DNA of 64,000 nucleotides from contig NC_092576.1 of NCBI RefSeq assembly GCF_037975245.1, forward strand, positions 28,135,611-28,199,610, given 5' to 3'. Position numbers and translations under genes: made by a program. Under the pieces are notes generated by a model that saw only the letters and a list, made by a program, of their open reading frames with translations, was not told the origin of the DNA and made no database searches. Source of the stretch: Apostichopus japonicus (lineage: Eukaryota; Echinodermata; Holothuroidea; Aspidochirotida; Stichopodidae). Below are positions 56,760-64,000 of this stretch, one piece after another; the first letter of the stretch is position 1; each line of letters opens with the position of its first letter.

Positions 56760-59751
56760 CTACGCAGGTTTTATCGTGACACAATTGTTTCCAGCATTTA
56801 CTATCATTAAATATGCGTCTTCTGCACACCGATAGTAGTGCAACCCACGAACAAAATTCAAGGACTTACTTCCGCTAAAGTAACCACCGACTGGACTTTC
56901 TTCTACCATGAATGGATCTAACACATTTTTGTTGTATTTTACAATACATTCGTATTGATAACTGTAACCAGGGGATCTAAGAGCGGCGTAGATGTTCCCA
57001 TTCTTATCTACATCAATCCCTCTGCAATGCACAATGCGACCGCCTGGTAAATCTGTTTTAATCACAGAAGTGGGACGTTCAAAATCTGAAGAATATATAT
57101 ATATTGCTTTATTATTGAAGTCTGAAATAACAAACTCACCTAACGGGCTCTTTTTGATATACCAAGGATCACCCAGTTGGTTGTGACCAGCCTGTCTAAT
57201 GTACTTACCATCACTTTCAAAAATGGCTACTACGGCATCACCAATTTTCCTACCGGACAGAACATAGATTTGTTTTGTCTCTCCGCATGCAGTTATACCC
57301 GCAGGCTCCGTTAAGTGATCTTTGCCAAAACTCGTTATATAGTTCAAATTATGGTCAAACACCATGATACATTTCGTATTTTTATCTGTCACGTATAGTG
57401 TGGTGCCAAGAAATACAGCGGCAAACGGCTTAAAATCATCACGGTGGAATCTCCTCACTTCTTTACCCTGCATGTCGTATACACGGATCCAGCCGTCCAT
57501 CAATACGAAAATTTCATTTTTCAATGTCAATACGTCATGTGGCTGGTTTATTCCCGTCAATCCGGTGATAGCAGGAGCTTCCGCCAGTATCTGAGTCGAA
57601 TCATACCTATTATCCGCTTTCTGGTTGACATGTGATTCCTGCCCTGTATAAACAAAAACAAAAGTGAAAATAGAACTGCTTCAAACAAGTGTGTCTCTGA
57701 AAATGGTGAACAGGGCAGACTTGACCGGTTTTTACTGAAACAATTGGTCTTTTCATGTACAAAACTGTGCATACATAGGTGACGTCACACGCTAAAACTA
57801 AAGTTTTGCTTCGTCCTGAAAACAACATGTTTACATGTTAAACGAAAGCAAAGAAACTAACAGTATATAAGGATGTCGTTTGCTGGTACTTGTTCACGGT
57901 AAAGCCAGTCTTCCGCTTGTTTCTCAATACATACATAATTGAATTTCAGGACATACCCACTGTGGGTATGTCCTGAAATTTGCGCATATCGCGTGCGTAA
58001 CAAACGGAAGCAAATGATCTATGTACGTCACACGAAGAGCGCCAATAAAAGTAGGGCAATAACAGAACATGAACATATTAATAACACAGTAGAATCAGAA
58101 CTGAACTAATAGCACTTAATGGTTTCAGATATTCCGTGATTACTGTACTTGATGTAACTCCATTTGGAATGGAAGTTATAAAACTACATTAATATCTTAT
58201 GATTAAAGTTTGGAGGATAGTAAGCAATCACATTAAGTATGAATTAAGATAACATATATTATTTTCAGACCCGAAAGAATAATACATCACATAAAGTATA
58301 TTTGAATGAAATGAATGTAGTGTTTTGTGGAAAATTGCAGAAATATCCCACCAAAGAAATATGAAAACAATAACATTTTTATTTGTTTTATTTGTATATA
58401 TATATATAAATATTTACCTCGAATCTTCCCATCGGTATTCGTTTCGTTGTTTGCAGTTTGACATTTTAAAAGGTGAGACTGTGGAAAAATGTTGATTTTA
58501 CAAATAAAGTAGCGATGGAAAAAATAGAAAAAGCATCTGATGGAAGAATGATTCATTAAGGAAGTCATATTAATAAAAAAGACATCAGGATATTGACAAC
58601 CTTTACTTGTAATAATGTAGACGCACCGACAAACATACGGTGGGTCAAAACCTAGTCAGGTGAGCTTTCGCATGTTACCTTTAATGATTTAAGAAGAGGC
58701 AAATTGCTTTAGCAAAATAATCTCCGGTGTAATTTGCTTGGTTTGATGATGGCGATGCGTTACTCCGTAATGAACGATTAAACAGAATGTATCAAACTCT
58801 TCCTTAATACACTTAAATATAGGAGAATTGGAAATGTTCAGTGCTAAAAGTGGCTTTCAAACTATTTATGGAAATTATTGAATAAAAGACTCACCATTAT
58901 CTTTTCTTTCACCTGTTCCCTTGCTTTTCGTAGCAGTGGTTCCTGCGTTGTAATGAACTGTCTCAAGTCTCCTCGGGTCCATACTTCCCAAAACTGTATC
59001 GGTTCTGTCGGTCCTCCTTTCATAAATTCATTTATTTGTACTTCTTCATCTCTCAGGGCTCTTCTCAAATCTTGAAAGAAAATGTGGTTTGAAGAGAATC
59101 TAGAGGTCAATTTGCCCAACTAATAGTTAAACCATGTATTAACGGGATATGCACAATTGAAAACCTTTCCAAAAGACTTCGAACGATTAAAATATAATTT
59201 GATTCAACCATTGGTGTCGTTACTTAAACTTTCTCTGAGCTTAAAGAAATGAAATGGGAGATGACAAACGTTCAATGAAAATGGCCGAGAAATGAGTCCA
59301 TTATTACCCTGTCACCTCGAATAACGTTCCCCTCATTATGCTGAAATCATGTTCTGTACATTACAGCATATGTGTATTTGTGCATTTTCGATGCACTTTC
59401 AGTAACAGTGATGATGTATGTCATAGATTATACGATACTTTAAACCAAACCCTTTTCATTTCTATATGCGTAAACGTCCCGGGTTGTAATACTAAATACA
59501 TGACTTATTTGACATTTTGATAAAATGTGAATCATTAATGAAAATACATTTTGGTCCAATGTTGACATACCAATGTCCATCTCTGCTGCTGGAATCTTGG
59601 CCTGTACGTCTCTGTTTATCTGCAGCGCATCTTGTGAACGTCTTCGAAGCTCATGGAATCTTTTTTCTACCGACTGATGCGGGTCTACATAGTACACAAC
59701 ATTTTGGTACGCTGTATTGGCATAGGTGACATAACTTAACATCGAGGCCAT
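56760..59751 (-). CDS. Coiled-coil and NHL-repeat beta-propeller protein, four exons
   Basis: Exons on the minus strand: 59751-59571, 59070-58895, 58478-58418, 57643-56760. GT-AG sites (donors GTATGT, GTGAGT, GTAAAT; acceptors TTTCAAG, TTCCACAG, TATACAG) and phases 1, 0, 1 agree, giving 433 residues. Residues 1-130 (MASMLSYVTYANTAYQNVVY, KRFHELRRRSQDALQ, LRKAREQVKEKIM) are charged and probably coiled-coil. Residues from about 165 to the end hold NHL-type blades such as EIFVLMDGWIRVYDMQGKEV, LYVTDKNTKCIMVFD, GEFVISDFNNKAIYIY and GIDVDKNGNIYAALR, so a six-bladed propeller. This is the C-terminal layout of TRIM-NHL proteins, but no RING or B-box is present. The frame stays open upstream to 59910 (ALEEEKKHLFLKK), so the start could lie further 5'; the ATG at 59751 (ATCATGGCC) follows a possible acceptor at 59777. 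A ligand-binding or RNA-binding scaffold role is only inferred. Confidence 0.8.
57942..57980. repeat. Perfect 19-bp palindrome in an NHL-gene intron
   Basis: AATTTCAGGACATACCCAC (57942-57960), one T, then its exact reverse complement to 57980. It lies in the intron between exons 58418-58478 and 56760-57643. The loop is too short for a usual microRNA precursor. A cruciform or a foldback copying artefact is more likely. Confidence 0.9.
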
Positions 59752-59919
59752 GATTCCGTATAGGGATGAGAAAATTCCTGACAATTTGTACAAAATATAT
59801 TTGATTATTGTCAAAAAAGAGTCAATCGTATCAGGTGGCAGTATTTTCTTCAAAAAGAGGTGTTTCTTTTCTTCTTCCAACGCTTCGATTGAAAAAAGGA
59901 CGTTCAACAACCATATATT

Positions 59920-62900
59920 TTATAACGCCTGGGATGCATTTGTAAACAGGTCTGAGAAACAGCTCATATACGTTGCTAAGGTGCTTGTGATTGTGGAGGG
60001 GAGGGGGAGGGGGTGTGGTGGAGGATCGGATTTTCCACTGGGAGGATTCGTTGGGATAGTTGCCATACCGGAAGTTTGACATTTGCAGCTGCAAAACACG
60101 AGTCAATGCGCTGTACCTGCAATACTGGTTCCTTAATTAGTAATACGCTAAGGTGCTTAACCTAACACCAAATAACCATATTCAACTTTAATATGGGTGG
60201 TGCAAAGAGATAGAAACAAGGTTTCGATTTTTCCAAGTTCGAATTTCCTGAAAACTTGTAACAATGGTAAGCCCAAAATCAAAACTGTTAGAAATAGCCT
60301 ACCATTATTGACTTATAAATCAGAATTATCCTCCAATCAGATGCAATTATTTTAGAGATGTTGCATTGATACTTTTTTTTTGTAACTTTCATGTTTTTGA
60401 ACACCGAGTTTCCGTCTTTTGAAGCTCCCGGCCAATTATTGGGGGTAAAACTGCTTCACATTTGTGCTAACTGTAGGATACCAAATCATTGACAAGTAGT
60501 CGTACAACTTTCATAGAGTTTTCCTCCTACTGCATGCTCAGTGACCTGCTAAGACAGTATGATCTTTCCTTGGAAAAATTAAATGCTTTTAAATTTAACT
60601 TGACGGAATAAATCTAGCGAGGATCTAGTGGGATTAATCTTAGTAGGCGAAGCTACGCGAAATACAACTCTGGCCCAAGTTAGGTTATTATTCCTGCGTT
60701 GAGTAAAGTCTGGAGACTCCCCATAGCGTTGATGCAAATGTGATTTGGAAATTTAAAGTCTTTAACTTTAAAGGTGTAGTTCTTTTACCAAACGGTAGAC
60801 GATTGGACACATTTCAACAAATTTCAATATACCCATGAAGCAAATTGTGCATCGATAATAATGTGGAAACTCAAACAGTTAAAACGAAACACATTGCTCA
60901 CTATTTAACATGTTTCACTAAATGCAGTTGTTTTGTCTGTCCTTTTATAAATTATGAATTTGGACCGTGAACTGTTGCACCAGTGTCAATAGTGCCAATG
61001 TCAACAATGTCTGATAATAAATCAGTTTATAGATCTTAAATTTTTCATATCATACTGAGATGGACGGTTCGCCAAATGTCAATATTATATGATAATGACT
61101 TATTTTTTATAACCACTTATTTCGTTATTATACTAGTACGGTATGCATACTATTATTAGTGGTGAACTTTGGACTGTGGACCTTTCTCTCGAGTGTCAGT
61201 AGTTTCGATTTAATGGTATAAGATTACAATAGACTCAGCAATGTATTGACAAAACTATATGATATTATTCAATGGTTAGTACAGTCAGTCACACACAACT
61301 TAGGCAACACCTACTAAATATTTATAATTTCACAGTAAAGTAATATTGATATTCAGGTCAAATGCTCAACTGGAAGCTTTTTTTTTTAAAAGTAACAAAT
61401 TATATTCATATTTAGGTCTTTAATTTTGAAAACAAATCTTTACAACTTTCTAACATTGCAACAAATGTCTGCTAACAAGGATCATTAAGCAAAGGAAAAG
61501 AGAGGAAAAAATGACACCGGTGTCCAATCCACGTCTTCTATTTTACACTCAAACAAATGCATTACCAGTTCAAAAATATTGCCAATCTAACAAATTTCTC
61601 ACATGGACGCTTAAATGAGCCTCTGCAGGGTTGCTGCTCTTGTTCTAGGTAGCTCTGGTAAGCAATTGCGTCTCCCTTCCCGCAAATACGAGGAGTGTTT
61701 GAATATGTCTGCCTGGTTTGTGCAATTCATGTTTGGTATGTCCAAAATATGATGAAATGTGGAAGAAAATACGATCGAACATTTTTCATATCATACTGTG
61801 ATTAACGGTGCACGAAATACAATGATTCTACTCAAAGGGCCACTATTTTTCAAACCTTAAAAACTGTGTCTCTTACTTCCTCTGTAACAGCTCCCTGTCT
61901 ATCCGTCATACCGTTATCATAACAGAGACCAGATACCACATAACAGCTCTACGGCCATGATGTGCATGGGCGGCGGTGAACAGGCCGTTTAGGTCGAAAA
62001 CGAACTGGGTTGCTCCAATCGGCAAGAGAAGACCCCCCCCCCCTCCGGGAAAAGGGGCTTACACCCAGTTTCGAGCTACCACGATGACTGTATTATCTAC
62101 GTAAATTTGTTATTAAGAACGCATTAACTGCTTTCGTCATTTATTTTATAGTGGGACTGCTAACACTTTCAAAACTACACGGTAAGTTAGCAACATTGAA
62201 CCACGTCTGTGAAATCGCATTATTACAGTGCGTTTGAATGGTCGGATTTTTCTAAGTTATTTGGGATCAACGAGATATGACTCCGGCCTAGCAACACTAC
62301 TTCCTGTCCCATGTCATTTTTATGGACTTATTATAGTTTGGTACTTACCCAAATGGTTTTTATCAATGTTAATACACGATAATGCAAGATATTTATTAAG
62401 TACATTTACTACGTATGGGTCTCTAGAACTCCTCTTTCTCAGAACAAAAGGTAATGCTGGAAATTATTAAGACTTCTCATGATTTCTGCTCGTTGACCTA
62501 TACCAGTGCTTACATATATGTCTCTTTATTGTGTTGTTTAGTATGACGTTAACATAAACTAAAGTGAAACTAAATTGGTCGGCTTTTGAATAGTCGCTAG
62601 ACTGTATCGTTGTGCACTATTCGTCTCATTGCGATCTGTACTGTAGTGTAAAGGTCTTATTGCGCATATAAACAACCGTACACATAGTCCATATATAACA
62701 TACAAACTCAATGCATGTCATCTAGTACAATGTTTACTTCTGGTTGAATTGCTAGCAAAAGCGCTCGATAAAACTATGAAATATGTTAGTTAATTAGACA
62801 AATAATATTCCCTACTTTTTCCTAGGCTAACTCTTAATCATTTAAAACTCCGGTTCGTCGGTCAATTAAAACTACAATTGCGCCGTTTTAACCATGTAAT

Positions 62901-64000
62901 CCCATCACTACACTAAAATAGACAAAGGAGCTGCTACTAAAAGGAGCTAACCAAATTGGCATGCAATCCATTTGATGTTAACAATCGTCATGGAATATTT
63001 GATTGGTCTGGAATACATTAAGTGGTCAGATAATACTTACCTTTTTGCCAAGATGTACACACATTAATAGTTTACCAATTCCGGGTGGCATGCATGGACA
63101 ACAGTGACGTTAGTGAAGATTCTGTTGAAACAAAATTCTGCAACTGCCTCAGTAAACGACACTTCCTTATCATTATAATTAGACTCCGCCCACAAGCTCG
63201 TCGGACGAATCGCAAAAGCGTTAAAATGGAGGCGAAAACAAATCTTTTTCGGGCTAATACTAAATTATGTTAGTACGCAAACAATAATTTAGTTCCAGTT
63301 TAGTCGAAGAGACAGTAATTTAGAGAAATGTGAGAAGTTAGCACATTCTCACTGACCATAAACGCGATGCATAAAAGCTCATGAACGTACACGTTACCGT
63401 GGAAACAATAACAATGGACTTTCCATGTAGTTCTCGTTAGAAGTGAACCATTTTTTTTAACTTCACTCTTCCAATAAACATGCAGCTACATGAGAAAGAA
63501 TAGTTGTTAGAATTGTTCACATATTTGTTAATTCATTTTGGGTAGCAATTCTTCAATTAAAATTAAATAATGGTTAAAAAACTGCCTCAACTTCTGGTCA
63601 TATTTCGTAAGATTAGTTGTTATTATAGGCCAGTATAAAAACTGTGCCGTACGATATCTTGTGAAATATGTCGACATATTGGGTAGTTCTTCATTTGTTG
63701 TTGCAATTAATCGTGTTTCCAGATTCTCGTCAGTATATGCAATATTAGTCGAATCCACGAAGTATAAAGCTTTGAGTGTGTCTCAGTCTCGCTGCCATAA
63801 AGTAAGGCTTCCAGAAGTTACAACTCCACCTGAGCAGATACACAAGCAAACAGAACATCACGAAAAAAAAAGCGCCGATGAGTTCCATTTACCAGTTTCA
63901 AAAGTTAAAACTGGGAAAACTTTTACCGTTTCAGTACAATATAACATGCCGACAATACATACAATACAATACATACGTATGTTTTAGTGTGCGTAGTGTC
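59920..64000. other. Intergenic stretch without assignable genes
   Basis: A purine-rich GAGGGGAGGGGGAGGGGG tract lies at 59997-60016, just upstream of the NHL gene. A C-run of about 11 is at 62029-62040. A weak repeat TTTTTCATATCATACTG(A/T)GAT sits near 61040 and 61782. Short frames on both strands (62228-62470, 63085-63273, 63528-63758, 63661-63987) show nothing I can identify. The right end could hold part of a gene that continues outside the window. Confidence 0.4.

Noticed and set aside
63528-63987. Frames of 76 codons (minus) and 108 codons (plus) that overlap
   Set aside because: They overlap on opposite strands with no motif, and no consistent acceptor-phase pair was found; a partial gene at the edge cannot be excluded.

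Overview
The window looks like nuclear DNA of a marine invertebrate animal, most likely an echinoderm. Genes are split by short introns with GT-AG sites, intergenic DNA is AT-rich, and LINE, SINE, hAT, Penelope-like and Ty3/gypsy elements are frequent, with long (TA)n and (CAT)n arrays. There are no bacterial operons or rRNA genes. The echinoderm guess is an inference from gene and repeat content, not a proof.

Layout. 743-4906 (minus): a nine-exon gene for a SET-domain lysine methyltransferase, rebuilt here from phase-matched splice sites. It includes a 17-nt microexon and one homopolymer frameshift. 5567-5765 (minus): the first coding exon of a second, unrecognised gene. 7850-9180: 3' ends of two LINEs. 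11-41 kb: a repeat-driven region built from copies of one multi-kb block. One copy is inverted (about 11.4-17.8 kb) and two are direct (19891-28545 and 32355-40340). Each copy carries a version of a small three-exon gene that I do not recognise. The copies differ by clean insertions and rearrangements: a solo LTR, a palindromic MITE, a tRNA-like SINE, a 1451-bp tandem duplication, microsatellite growth and LINE fragments. 43.0-43.7 kb: a decayed Penelope-like GIY-YIG region, interrupted by a nearly complete Ty3/gypsy retrotransposon on the minus strand (43784-53805). That element has near-identical LTRs, a 4-bp target duplication, and gag and pol that are broken by stops and frameshifts. 56760-59751 (minus): a four-exon gene for a coiled-coil plus NHL beta-propeller protein. 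The final 4 kb holds nothing I can assign.

The strongest candidate for something undescribed is the three-exon gene family at 16384-17372, 23055-25572 and 36045-37480. Its coding exons are better conserved between copies than the surrounding DNA, its intron phases are kept, and in one copy it carries an in-frame array of 18-residue repeats. The two host-type genes (SET and NHL) are independent of one another. Nothing in the window suggests that they act together.
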